In this document: positions 23,701 through 34,968 of the stretch, piece after piece
Numbering within the stretch: the first letter of the stretch is position 1
Layout of the letters: every line of letters starts with the position of its first letter
Source: Diadema setosum
Lineage: Eukaryota; Echinodermata; Echinoidea; Diadematoida; Diadematidae
Length of the DNA: 64,000 nucleotides
Assembly: GCA_033980235.1 (NCBI GenBank)
Contig: CM067066.1
Span: 28,495,976-28,559,975 of the forward strand
Reading direction: 5' to 3'
Program-made: the position numbers and the translations under genes
The notes under the pieces: model-generated
The model's database searches: none
The model's input: the letters and a program-made list of their open reading frames with translations, nothing else
What the model was told of the DNA's origin: nothing

Positions 23701-26700
23701 GGATGAACTCGGGCTATCTGTCATAGGGGTCTCATTTTTTACCTTGTAAAAATCCATGACATCCATGTTTTTGTCCGAGTTCAATTACATTGTAATTGTT
23801 CTGTTTTGTACCCCTTTTTATTGAGTCATATTGAACAGAGTAGAGATTCCTGTAAATACATTGTATGACAGTTTGCAGTTCAATTTACATTACACATGTA
23901 TAAGTATCCTGTACTTAAGTTATCAATGATAATTGATATGAAGAAAGAAACTGAAATTTGCCAGAAAGGGCATCATGCTAAGAAATATGTACAGTATGTA
24001 AACTTGTATATTAATTTTGAATAATCCACCTTGTGCGACATTTCACTTTTATTTTGTTATGTATTTTGTTTTTCAGGCTTTTGATGATGGGGATTACAGG
24101 AGGATTCGATTTGTGGACAGACAAAAAGAGGTGAATGTAATGCAACATTTCAGGAAAAGTCCAAATACTGAACAGGGGCTTTGCCGACATTAGTTCTCAA
24201 TCCTTACATCAACTACGGCGCTTATCACCTATTTACTGAAATATGTATTGCTCTCTCTTTCTTTCTTTCTTTTTTTTATCTGTTCATGTGTATATATAAT
24301 GTGCAATTAGAAATCAGTTCAGACAGTAATGACATTATTTTGATGATATAGATACTTATACACTGTACATGTACTTAATCATAAAAAAAAAAAATAAAAA
24401 AATACATGTACGAATATGTAACTCATACATTTATGAACAAAAACTAAAAGAGAACCCTCAAGAAGATAAAGCATCATAATTTGTTTTGGAGAAAAAAAAA
24501 ATAGTCTGCAGTACAAAGTTAAGTTTTTTTTTTTTCCCCTACATCTCACAAAATCAAGTTTAACTGTACAGGTTAGCATCCAGTTTACATTATGAAGTAG
24601 AAAGCAGGCAGAAACCTTGTACATGTACATACATTGTATTATGTTTTCTTATTCAATGTACAGCTACATACTGGAGTAATATACAATTGTACTTGGTGAG
24701 CATATGCATTCACATACAGTCAACCTTGCTTTAAGTCAGGTTTCAAGTACTTGTACATGTACTCTTCATATTCTATTGTTAAACCTTTAACAGTAGTCAA
24801 AGCTACAATGTATTTCTTTAGTCCAACTAAATTCGATTTAGGCAAAGCTGACTGTAAACCTGTATTAAAGGGATCATATTGTTTTGGTTGAGACTTAATT
24901 TCAGGTTTCTAACATTTTTTTTTTTGGTGAGATAATGAGAAATCTCTTATGAAATATGAAAGAGCATGTAATTCCACGAGGAATTCAACATTTATTTGAT
25001 GAAAATTAGTTTTGAAATGGCTGAGATATCCAAATCAAAGCGATTCTAATAAAGTGTGGGACCCACACTTTATTACGATCACTTTGTTTTACTTTGTTTT
25101 TGGATGTTTCAGTCATTCCAAACCCGATTTTCATCAAATAAACTTTGAATTCCTCTTCAAATTGTATGATCTGTACTATATCATAAGTGTTTTCTTGGTA
25201 TCTCGCAAAAAGTAAAAAGCCCAATTCTCATCTCCACCAATACTGTACCATCCCTTTAACCATCAACCTTGTTTTTAAAGGGACTGGGGAGGAGTGTTGG
25301 AACCCAAAATGCAAAAGTACTATTTCATGAAGTGAAACAGGCAAAAACAAGGGCCAATGCCTATGAAAGGACTAAGCAATGAAAAAGAATCGATGAAAAA
25401 TACGGCATTATGAAGATATCTATGATTTTGTGAAGAGCGTTACATGTAACGCTTGTCAAAATCACAGGGGGTCGGCTTAGAGGCTCTCCGTTCAAGTGTT
25501 GTTTTTGCCTCCCTCTTTTGTCCGATTTTGGCACAGCGTTGATTTGTTGCCTTCTCCTCGGCGAAAAGCAAGCCCAAGATAGAGTGTACAGCTGTACATC
25601 GACGCGCCGCGATCGCGAGGCGAAACCCGGGTGCCTGTTAACTGGCTAGCGAGCGTTATCGGTGCATTTCCCGGCATCCGCCCCGGCAGCTAGCTAGCAC
25701 GGGTCCGCCCGAACTCTGCTGGCTGCGTATATAGGCCTACTGTACTACTCCATCCACACAACAATGGAGCCGCAGGAGGAGAGCGAGAGATCTGTTTCCA
25801 AGAAGAGTAAGACCATGAAAACCAGTGACAGAGTATGGAGATGGCGACAGAAAAATAAAATGAAGTCAATCCCAATTCCCCTCAAGACACTAGGGGCTGA
25901 ACGACAGAGATGTCATTTCACTTCTGCTGGATCGGTAATAAATTTGTGAAACTCGGAAGACTTCATTCAGTTCAGTGTGAGTAACACTTAACTTCAGTTA
26001 GGACCTACAATGTTAGTGTAACATTGCTGATAGAGATGTCACTTGGAGGATCTACACACACTATACTATTGTTATGAGTAGGCCTAGATTAGTAGTTTTG
26101 TTAGATGTCCTATGCCACACCCTAACAAAAACATGTTTCTATTACGGTAAACTAAAAGATATAGGCACCCTATCACAATTTGCCTGAGATTTTACGCGGA
26201 TGTGAAGAAAGGCTACATGCAGATTCACAAAGCCAAAGGTGTCCGGTATTCAGAATGCGATTGAGGTAGTATGGTAGGTATCCTAGTAGACCAATGTTCT
26301 GCCTCTCCTAGTCCGAGGCCCTTTTTCTCTGCCAATATATTAGATAACTGGAAATTTTTTTATTTTTTTTTTTTTTTGCGTAATGACATAGGCCTATCCC
26401 AAATTAGGCTCAGTTCTCCTTTTTGAAATGTGCTTCTGGCATTTGCACAAAATCGCTGTTCACATTAAGAAATGGCACGCTAAAGTGTTTTGCATGTAAA
26501 TACGCGAATTCCTATTTTACCATATTCTTGATTATGTTGCCCTATTCTACCTTCATGTCAAATTATGGGTCTCAAAATTTCGAAATAAGAAAGTTACGAC
26601 ACTCATCAGAACTGCCGTTTGTTACAAATCGGCGATAGGCGAGAAATCCAATTTTACGAAACGACACTGAATGAGTGAAAGTGTCAGCGAAGAGCTGCGT

Positions 26701-29700
26701 AGAGTGATCATCTGGTCACTCTCGGTTTTTACAAATAGTTTGTGGAGAGTCAACCGTGTATATGTTGTCACGGCAGCTATGATCGCGGACCAAAAACGTG
26801 AATTCACATGTTTGGTAAGGTACCTAATTATTGTCTCCGGTACACATGGCATTGCAAAAATGTTGATTGAAGTGTATCTATTGTGCGTATACATAAGTGG
26901 CTAATGGCGTATATGCATTGCAGCGCAGTTCACTCAGTCCCTAGTGTAGTGGTTAATGGTGTATGCTTTGTAACACAGTAGGTGCTAGTTGTTGAGAAAG
27001 GTCTGTCAGATATTATTGTGGCAAATGTGCGTATCTTTTGTAGGGCAACAGCCAGCATCACATGCAAGGACCATCCTGACTAGGCAGCTCAGTGAAGCCA
27101 GTGACATCCCCTCTCGTCAGTTGAGACCAGCCCTCCCAGCTACCGAGCTTGATGTCAGAAGCCAGTGAAATTCCCTCTCGTCAGTTTCGACCAGCTACCC
27201 AGCTCGGTGAAGCCAGTGACATCCCCTTTCATCAGTTGAAACCAGCCCTCCTAGCTAACCAGCTTGATGAAGCCAGTGACATTCCCTCTCGTCAGTTTCG
27301 ACCAGCTATACCCAGCTTGGTGAAGCCAGTGATGTCCCCTCTCATCAGTCGAGACCAGCCCTCCCAGCTACCCAGCTTGATGAAGCCAGTGACATCCCCT
27401 CTTGCCCATTGAAACCAGTCCTTGCACTGGTACAAAAGGTTTGTACAAACTGTCTTTAATTACCTGGTACATTTTGTTTTAATACACCTAGATCCAACAA
27501 CTGTTTTGAACCTGCAAATGAAAATTAATGTTGATATTTAGTAAACAAAACATCAATAAATTGTTCGATTTAACTCTGTGTTCTCAAACGATGCTGTTAT
27601 TATTCTTGCTGTAATAATTGATAACATTTTTTTTTTCTAACCCATAGCTGTGGTAGTGGGTAATAAGATTATGGTTGTCTTGATCATTACTTTTAGGGTT
27701 ACAAGTTACATAGTTTGTACATTGCAGCCACATATAGGCCTCCTATATGATTGTATGTGGAATTACAGACCCCCAAATCCCATGCATGTGGCTGGATTTA
27801 AAGACATAGGCCCTATATGAGCTTGTATACATAGGGCCTACTTTGTAGATGCACAATGAGAGGCTGAGGTCATCCCGACGTCATGTGCAGTGTCAACTCA
27901 TCAAAAATTTGGCTAGGGTCTGTAGGTCTTATTTTCCTTTTTGCTATTTAACTTCTACAGTAGACAGTCTATTTCTAACATATTTCATGGAGTTTTCTCT
28001 GTTGCATATATGTGAGCACTACAAGATATAGCTACCTGGTAGACTCTACACTGAAATAAAAGGGAAGCAAGTTCTGTGACTAAATTTACAGAGTGGTGAA
28101 GAACTAATGCGACTATCCTAATTGTAAGTCAGTGTTAATGCCTTTCATTGTGTCTGATATACAGATGAACTCCTGTCCAGATGCCCCTGTGAAATGGAAA
28201 AGGACAAGTTCGTGAATGCCGTTGCCTTCTCCAATTAGTTGTGGAGGAAAATGCTACTCTGAGGAAAGGACTTGGGTCAGATTGAAGTGGATCAAAACCT
28301 GGTGAGAGTGCTGACAGATATTGATTTTATCAGAGCCTGGGCAGATGATAGAAGATAACAGGTTAGATGATGAAGACGTCCCTTTGGCATGCATATTTAG
28401 GAATTTTTATGTAAATATCATAAATAAAGTGGGCTACTAAGTATTTTCATTGGACTTTCAGCATCTAACATAATTACATGTACTTTCATCAGTACTAAAC
28501 TTGTCATTGCTTGAATGTTAGTCATTAAAGAGAATATTTACTATGTGTAATACTGAATAGTTAATTGAGTCTATATGAGTAGTAAAATGATTTTTCATTG
28601 TAAATGTGTAGTAGTTACTATATTACCAACATTCAGTCATTAGATGAGAGATCAATAGAATGTGCTTGTTGGCCTCTATTGCAGTGGAACAGCTAGCATC
28701 ACATCCAAGTGCCATCCCAGATATCCAGGTTGTTGAAGCCAGTGACACCCCCTCTCGCCAAATAAGACTGCCTCTTCTAGGCTACGCAGCTCAGCAAGAC
28801 CTGTGACATCCATCTCGCCAGTGGAAAACAGCCCTCTCTACCACCAAACTCGGTGAAACCAGTGACATCCCCTCTCATTAATCAGAACCAGCCCTCCCAG
28901 CTACTTACATGTAGCTCTATGAAGCCAGTGACATCCCCTCTCATGTTCTTTGTGGCTGGCAAATGTTTGAAAACTGAACTTGGATGACGTCAATATCATA
29001 ATTAGGTTGAGTGCATCCAAGTGATGGCAATGATAATAGCTCTGACACCAGCTCTTCCTGTAGGCCTACTGTCAATTTATGCCTTCATTGTGTATAATAG
29101 CAAAAGACATGTTAGTAATGAAAAAGCTGCACCTTTGTACTAGGATTGTTGGGGATTCTGATAAATGCACATTGAACATGAATAACATAAATTCCAATCT
29201 TAGACCTACATTCATGTGATGGCAATACTAACTGATATGACGCTACATTCATATTTCTGAACTCTCTATTTCTGTCTTTTCTGTGAGGTAACAACAAACA
29301 TGTTAGTACTCAAATGTGTGAATCAGAATGAAACATTGAATTGATTGCATAGAAAATTTGTTCTTGCCCCATGTGGCAAGTAGGGAATATAAATCCTGTA
29401 AACTCCTAAACTGCATGTGCTTAAATTGTTACTGGAAACTGAATGGGCTGCAATATCCAGGCACAAAGTGTTTTGTCCTTTTATTTTTTCATTTGGTCTT
29501 TTTTCCCCCTGTGTTTCCCAGGTGTTTCAGTGGTGAAAAGCTACAATTACTCCGTTACGATAAAATATTGCATCAGTGTTTTAAAGTGAACTTAAGCAGG
29601 GCTGTCATGCACAGCAGTGTACCATCACTGAAAGGGCCTTTCACACATTTCATTATTGCTCTAATTATTGTTATTATTATTATTATTACTACTACTATTG

Positions 29701-30417
29701 TTGTTATTGCTAATGTTTTTATTACTATATCATCATCTTCATAAGGATTATTATCCTCATCATCATTTATGTAATGACTGATATCATGCCATGTGTTACA
29801 TTCAAGTGGCACAGCAGGTCCTACACAGTAGCATTGTCCATCAGCATTTTGGAAGACACTTTTCAGCACATAATTTTGTGATAACTCTATCAAATCACAT
29901 TATTATGAGGACAATATTTTTGTGGTAAATTGAGTTTGTGCCCTTGTAATATTCATTGCATCTATATTTTATAGCAAAAAATAGGTATGAATTTTGATAA
30001 ACAAATGTGTTGGAAGTACTTCAAACAAGATGTTCAGTTTTCATTCACATAGATATACAAATACATTGTAATATACATTTGGTAGGTCCCTACATGATGT
30101 TCTACTGATATAATTGTATACGCTAAAACCCTAAACTGAATGTGTTTTGACAATGCAATATGTAGATGGTCTCCACACTGAAATAGTACAGTGTGCTTTG
30201 TACTTGAAGTCATTAAACCATGTGACATTGATTCTTGGACCTTCACTTATTTTTTTTTTCCCTGCAAATGTGCAAGTTATTTGAAAGTGGTTGCATTTGT
30301 TAGGTTTTTTTTTTAATTTACATAACATGTTATATTATTGTTATCATAATTGTTTAATATGATAGGAGTATAATGTGTAGATGCCAAAATTGACTATTGA
30401 CAGAATGCTGAGCAGTG

Positions 30418-30448
<31 letters not shown>

Positions 30449-33400
30449 AAATGACTACCTTACCTGTGTAAATTGGCAATCTTTGCCATACAACTATTTC
30501 TATTATGACATTTCATATTTAAAAGATATAGGCCTACATGCAAGTCGTCAGCACAGATTTGTTATCTGTACATTGTATATCACATCACATTACTGTGAGA
30601 GCAGTTTCTCAATGTAGCACATTTGCAATTAGAACCTGTGCTCATGATGCAACACCAAATGCAAATATCCATGCAAAGATAAAAGAAAATGTAAGGTCAG
30701 TGTACCCTGGTACACACAACTTCTAATGTAGGTCCCATGTACACATGCAATTTATATGTACACATGAAATTTGTATATGTATGCATGGTAGTATAACGTA
30801 CAGTGTAAGTGTAGGGATTTACTTTGAACCATTTATTATAAGTGTATCCCCCTTCTGTTATAACAGGTACCACCCCTCTACACATAAATACGTCAACCCA
30901 CACATAGAGTAGTATTCACATTTACATTCATCCACGCATCCCACCTATCACAGACACACCACATATCACATGACATTTTCCACTCTTTCACTTCTCACCC
31001 ATTGTTCCCTGTAATACTGAAATCATGCCTAAATCACCCATGCCTACACACCATTTACATAGTATGAATATTTAGTTTTAATCTTTGTTTCCTTATTTCC
31101 ATGTTTTGTTATGTTGATTTTGTGTATGAATATTTGTTACAACCCACATTTACATGTAAACCCATGCCAAATTATGTGTAGAATAAACTGGCTACAAGTT
31201 AGTTAGCCAAGGGACTCCTTCTAAGTAACACATGTGTGCTGCCCTAGTTTGCTTTAAGTGTGACGAGTGCTAGAGAGCTAAGCGAACCCGAGCCCTTACA
31301 TAAGAAATGTGTTAGATTTTTATTCACTGAAATATCAGAACAAGATATTTATACCTGCGATGTGTAGGTCTATTAAATTGTTAAGCATCAATTTACCACT
31401 GAGAAAAAAATGTGTTCTGATGATAAAAACCTAATCAGGGTTCTAGATAAAACTGAGTGAATATTGTTGGCCTATGTGGAAATAATCGACTTGAACAGAT
31501 TATTTCTTGTGTCTTTTCTCCTTGTAGGTGAACGAGACATATTGCATCATGCGTGGTTGCATTGCATGATGAATAAGAAAATGTGTAAGGTAGACTCAGA
31601 AATGCTGAATTAGTTATTAGACTATTACAGGTGTCACATTATTCAGTCTAGAAGACTGAAAATGATCTGATTCCCAACATTTTTGTGTGTATCTGTGAAA
31701 TAATTCCAATTAACCCTATTCATACAGAAAAAAAGGTAGGCCTAAGCCATAACAATGACCAATTTTCTAACCTATTCAGTGCACGTGTCAGTTGTGAAGA
31801 AAATCATCCACAATAAATGTTACAACTAAGTCACATTTGAAATTACGAATACATGACAAGTTGTACCGGTAATAAAAATGAACTATTGGTTAGATCCAAT
31901 GCAAGTTTAGATATAACATGGTACCTGGTACTTTTCTAGCCTACTTGTGTTTCAAATCTTTGAAGAACTATAAAAAAAAAAAAAAAAAAAAAAATGGGTT
32001 TGCCATGAAGATTGCATTTCTTGACAATGTGCATGAAAAGTTTAAGATATGTATTGAATTACATGTACATGTAATAACACAACCCGTTTGTGTTTCGTGT
32101 AATTGTAATCAATAATTGAGATTTCGTTGATTTTTTTTTTTCTACGTAGCCCGACCAGGTCACCAGACGCCGTGCGAAGCAAGCACGGTAGCACTGTTAT
32201 TAACTGCGTACTGGGCTGTGTCCTTACCCGGAAAAGTTTCTACGTACAGCTACACAGGCACAGCCCAGTCGATCGCTGTATAAATAGCCCGGCGTCTGGT
32301 CGGGCTACGTAGTACCGCGTTCACCTATCCCGCTTTCGGTACTCGTACTTCTCAATGAAGAATCTTGTAATATGGAGTTTGATGGCTTTTAGGACACGTA
32401 GCCTACCGAGTCTTCCGACGATAGAACTATCTCTCATAGTATCTTGGAAGAAGGACATGTGAATCAGAATCGGAGGATCTAGGAGTCCTTTGATTTTAGG
32501 TTAGCGCTCTCATCAAATGAAAACACAACGCGAACTCATACACTCGTACACAGCATGCAAGATCGTACAGCAAGCTAGCTAGCTAGCTCTCGAGCTTGCA
32601 CTGCTGCGAGTTATGGCAAGTGATGCGGCCAGCTCGAGCTTGCACTGCTGCGAGTTATGGCAAGTGATGCGGCCAGCGCTCGCCGCCGCGCCCATAGGCA
32701 CAGCCAGCCGGCGTCAGAGCTAGCTTGCTCTAACTAACGTGCTCTAACTACTAGTACAGCAGTTCCGCAGCTCACTCGGCATGTTGGCTTGATTTCGCTG
32801 TAAGTTGGCTTGATGTCCGCAGTCAACAAGCAGTATTCCGCAATTCAAATACGTATCGCCATCGTATCGAAGGATCTTTTTCCAGAAAAGTATGTTTTGT
32901 TTTTCGCTTTTTAAAACATTTGAGAAGATTTCGATTTCCAAGATATTTTGACACATGTTAAGTTAAATATCTACCTTTCATTTTATACCCAAAACACCTT
33001 CTCTTTCGCATGTTTTGCACAACCGAACACTCCTCCCCAGGCCCTTTAATGTATAGAGTATGTTACATGACATGACTCTCCTGCATGTTTTTTTTTGTTT
33101 TGTTTTTGTTTTGTTTTTTTTTACATGACTTAGGTGAATGAGAAGTTTGCTATTGACCTGGTGGATGAGGAGCCCCCAATTGTGATCCAGGGGCGCAGTG
33201 TTTACTGTGACGGAGGTGGAGGCCCACTTGGCCACCCCAAGGTCTACATCAATTTGGTAAGTCATTGACTGCTGTTTGCATAAGAATTTGTCACTTATTG
33301 ACTGCTTTTCCAAAAAAAAAAAAAAAAAAAGAGAGAAAGAAAAAAAATGGAAAGTAGAAAAAGATATTCTACTTGGCCATCTGTGACTCTATTTATACTC

Positions 33401-33783
33401 TGAGAGGAATAAGTTTTCCAGTAGCAATGTACAATTGTACGATAATGCACAACTTTCTGTGTAAAAAGCCTTGTGTGCACATGTACAGTTAAGTTCAAGA
33501 TTCCCTGTCATTTCATGTGCTTATACAATGTTTGTTCAGATTGGGATTTTGTACCTGGGATGTTCCAAAACTTCTTGGTTTCCTGATACACAATGTACAT
33601 TGTAGTTGTAGTGCATGCATTTCCCTTGTCAACCGCCAACAAATCTAATTGCACATGTAATTCAATTTTTTCTTTCATTCTTCATTATGCTACTTACAGG
33701 ATCAGGAAGGCCCTCAAGTCTGTCCATACTGTGGACTTCGCTATATTTCTGCCATGCATCTCTCACGTCAGAAGGAGCTTTAG
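20633..33783 (+). CDS. NADH dehydrogenase [ubiquinone] iron-sulfur protein 6, four exons
   Basis: NDUFS6 is the small zinc-binding accessory subunit of the peripheral arm of mitochondrial complex I, needed for late assembly. Exons: 20633-20767, 24077-24130, 33134-33256 and 33700-33783 (stop TAG). All introns are phase 0 with GT/AG ends. The product has 131 residues (human 124). It starts with an Arg-rich, acid-free presequence ([20 protein letters not shown]), then [29 protein letters not shown] and [11 protein letters not shown]. The C-terminal zinc site is [18 protein letters not shown] followed by VCPYCGLRY, which gives the Cys, His, Cys, Cys ligands. The tail [11 protein letters not shown] replaces the His-rich vertebrate end. 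Start choice: first ATG, typical targeting sequence, good context. AATAAA at 34348 ends the transcript. Confidence 0.96.
20930..21015. repeat. GC-rich partial copy of the gtctggtcgggct foldback
   Basis: In NDUFS6 intron 1, gcacggcgtctggtcgggct (20990-21009) equals the right end of the foldback element at 32142-32312, preceded by a ggccggcc palindrome. Its left partner is not evident, so this is a partial copy. Confidence 0.6.
21736..21822. repeat. Three tandem units each with a CACGTG site
   Basis: Units of about 28-31 bp (cataggtaatacacgtgaat followed by ttcacag) are repeated three times with small indels in NDUFS6 intron 1. Each contains one palindromic CACGTG E-box core. Confidence 0.9.
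23003..23022 (-). repeat. Solo end resembling the 53387-54930 element
   Basis: The sequence cctggcctgattagggttaa differs in two places from the right end of the TTAA-flanked element at 54911-54930. No matching opposite end is seen nearby. It is probably a truncated copy in NDUFS6 intron 1. Confidence 0.45.
24077..24130 (+). CDS. NDUFS6 exon 2
   Basis: It encodes 18 residues, [18 protein letters not shown], the most conserved N-terminal segment. The acceptor is tttcag. The donor is gtgaat; its intronic gtgaatg equals the first seven bases of exon 3, but only the chosen junction has both GT and AG. Confidence 0.94.
24717..24854. mobile_element. 138-bp TA-flanked MITE (cagtcaaccttgc ends)
   Basis: The left end TA-CAGTCAACCTTGCTTTAAG pairs with the right end ttaggcaaagctgACTG-TA. 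It is in NDUFS6 intron 2, directly next to the TTAA-flanked foldback. Its ends belong to the same pogo/Tigger-like group as 34562-34968 and 36445-40638. Confidence 0.75.
24869..25255. mobile_element. 387-bp foldback flanked by TTAA, copy 1
   Basis: TTAA (24865-24868) precedes agggatcatattgttttgg, and ccaatactgtaccatccct is followed by TTAA (25256-25259). The whole element is a long imperfect palindrome centred on agtgtgggacccacact. A second copy in the opposite orientation lies at 46360-46741. The TTAA duplication is the piggyBac-superfamily signature, although the agggat ends are not those of classic piggyBac. Confidence 0.85.
25423..25464. repeat. Hairpin upstream of the candidate nested gene
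   Basis: The arm tgattttgtgaagagcgtta pairs with taacgcttgtcaaaatca around a short centre (catg), with the cores agcgtta/taacgct exact. It sits at the left border of a CpG-rich stretch (25440-25740). Confidence 0.75.
25440..25763 (+). promoter_or_regulatory. CpG-rich putative promoter in NDUFS6 intron 2
   Basis: About 300 bp rich in CG dinucleotides (cggcgaaa, gacgcgccgcgatcgcgagg, cgttatcggtgc, ccggcatccgccccgg) stand out from the AT-rich intron. They end directly before an ATG that opens a basic 57-codon exon. A tatata at about 25728 is too near the ATG to be an ordinary TATA box. Confidence 0.4.
25764..27168 (+). CDS. Candidate small gene nested in the NDUFS6 intron (hypothetical)
   Basis: The first exon, 25764-25934, runs from ATG to a GT donor (gtaata) and encodes 57 residues: an acidic start ([10 protein letters not shown]), then a strongly basic part ([30 protein letters not shown]). 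A phase-compatible acceptor caacag at 27046-27051 opens 27052-27168, encoding [13 protein letters not shown], one [16 protein letters not shown] repeat and a TGA. Total 95 residues. The pattern [10 protein letters not shown]...GAERQR recalls basic repeats with RVRxYRxKxK...AERxRxYR seen in some transposon-linked proteins; this is only resemblance. A second exon-like copy of the repeat is at 28692. Function unknown; splicing is guessed from signals, and a non-coding RNA is equally possible. Confidence 0.35.
27085..27425 (+). repeat. Tandem repeat of about 60 bp (gaagccagtgacatcccctc)
   Basis: Six degenerate units of 52-61 bp follow one another, each with cagct(c/t)(a/g/t)(g/a)tgaagccagtgacatcccctctcgtcag in order, then a gaccagccctcccagct part. 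In one frame a unit reads [19 protein letters not shown]. Length changes of 5-9 bp break the frame after the first unit. Confidence 0.85.
28692..28945 (+). repeat. Second cluster of the 60-bp repeat, exon-like
   Basis: After ggaacag, the sequence ctagcatcacatccaagtgccatcc parallels the start of the first cluster (ccagcatcacatgcaaggaccatcc). Four more degenerate units with gaagccagtgac or close variants follow. In the frame matching the first cluster it reads [30 protein letters not shown] before a stop. Both clusters therefore derive from one duplicated segment that includes the presumed splice acceptor. Confidence 0.75.
32142..32312. mobile_element. 171-bp foldback element (ctacgtagcccgaccag ends)
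   Basis: The left end ctacgtagcccgaccag plus agacgccg pairs with the right end cggcgtctggtcgggctacgtag, interrupted only by a 6-bp insertion. Inner actgggctgtg and cacagcccagt also pair. Partial relatives are at 20987-21012 and 2272-2307. No coding capacity. Confidence 0.85.
32589..32676. repeat. Perfect 44-bp tandem duplication
   Basis: The unit from ctcgagcttgcactgctgcg to gatgcggccag is present twice without a change (32589-32632 and 32633-32676), just after (gcta)n. It lies in a locally GC-rich part of NDUFS6 intron 2. Confidence 0.95.
33134..33256 (+). CDS. NDUFS6 exon 3 with first zinc ligands
   Basis: It encodes 41 residues from VNEKFAIDL to VYINL, with Cys and His ligands in [11 protein letters not shown]. 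The acceptor is acttag and the donor gtaagt. Confidence 0.95.
33700..33783 (+). CDS. NDUFS6 exon 4
   Basis: It encodes the last 27 residues, [15 protein letters not shown] then [12 protein letters not shown] and TAG. The CPYC pair supplies the remaining zinc ligands. Confidence 0.95.
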   Translation, partial: DQEGPQVCPYCGLRYISAMHLSRQKEL

Positions 33784-34370
33784 TTTTATTCAGAATTTGA
33801 AGATCTATTTGTGATGTGTGGTAGCAAAGCTTAGACCCTCCTCGTGGGAGATGATGTGGAAGCTGCATTCGAATGATGCCTGTCAAAGAGCTGATGTAAC
33901 TGATGTGACAACTTAACATACAACATGCTCTGATGCACAATGACTGTTAGAAGCCATGATGCCCAAGTGGAATTCCAGTACATCATATGTAATATCACTG
34001 GAAGCCTTTCTGTTTAATTATTTGCATTTGTAACTGAAAACACTGAAGAATGAGAAACAACGATTCCAAATTTTTAATCAACATAAGCACTCATAATTTG
34101 AAACATGTGACTTTTCATTTCTCATCACATCAGAAATGAAAGATTTTTATTTCATTTCTTGCAAATCACGCTAAATGCATTGTGTATTGCAATTACATGT
34201 GCAGTGTAATTCAGTGCACAGGAAGTCTAGGCAGTTATAGGGTATGTCATTGATACATCGTACAAGGTCCATCCAAGGATATGAATCTGTAACTCTCCCA
34301 TTACATCTGTAAATATGTACTTGAGTCGCTGAGTGTCAGTGATTTCTAATAAAGATGTCTATGTTCATGA
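33784..34370 (+). promoter_or_regulatory. NDUFS6 3' UTR and poly(A) signal
   Basis: AATAAA at 34348-34353 (ctaataaagatg) lies 565 bases after the stop and is the first canonical signal in the likely 3' UTR. Confidence 0.7.
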
Positions 34371-34561
34371 ACGCACATGGCTGTACTCTGATTACGATGT
34401 ATTTATTCATCTTTGTGTCGGAGTTGGCGTGTGATGCTAGTACAAGTACATGTACTTATATTAAAGACAAACCCTGTACATTGTAATAACAAGCTTGCTT
34501 ACAACAAGGTGCCACTTTTTAATAAGGTGAATTTGACATTCCCAATTTTTCCTTTACCGTA

Positions 34562-34968
34562 CAGTCGACCTCGCCTAAGTGGAATCTATTTGGACTGAAG
34601 AAATAGCTTCAACTTAGAGAAAATTTGACTTATGAGGGATTAAAGTCAATAGAATACTGTAAAACATGATTCACCTGTATATTCATGGCATAAAAATTTC
34701 ACGAATTGGAGCCGTCGGCCTTTCTCGCGGCATGAAATTTTTGCAAATTGCCACTGGCATCCAATGCATATTGTGTAGGCAAGAACTTTCGCATGCAATT
34801 TAATTTCGCAAATGTTGGCGCTTGCAAAATTCGCAAAATTAAAATGCACGCGAGCATTCCTCATTGTACAATATAAAGAGAAGAGGAATTGAAAAGACCT
34901 TCGACTAAGGCGATTATTCGACGAGTTCGATTTTGAGCAAGGTTATTCGATATGAGCAAGGTTGACTG
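34562..34968. mobile_element. 407-bp TA-flanked MITE (cagtcgacctcgcctaag ends)
   Basis: TA-CAGTCGACCTCGCCTAAG at the left pairs with ttcgactaaggcgatt and the terminal gagcaaggttgACTG-TA at the right. The interior is non-coding and contains gcaaaatt/aatttcgc inverted motifs. The ends match those of the 4.2-kb element beginning 1.5 kb downstream. Confidence 0.8.

Larger units (their letters stand above)
28946..33133. other. Rest of NDUFS6 intron 2
   Basis: No known exon is recognised. It contains (att)n near 29664-29700, a run of 30 T at 30417-30446, a foldback at 32142-32312 and a 44-bp tandem duplication at 32589-32676 inside a CpG-rich patch. A short segment at about 31529-31570 has an acceptor-like ttgtag but no clear coding. 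Confidence 0.55.
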
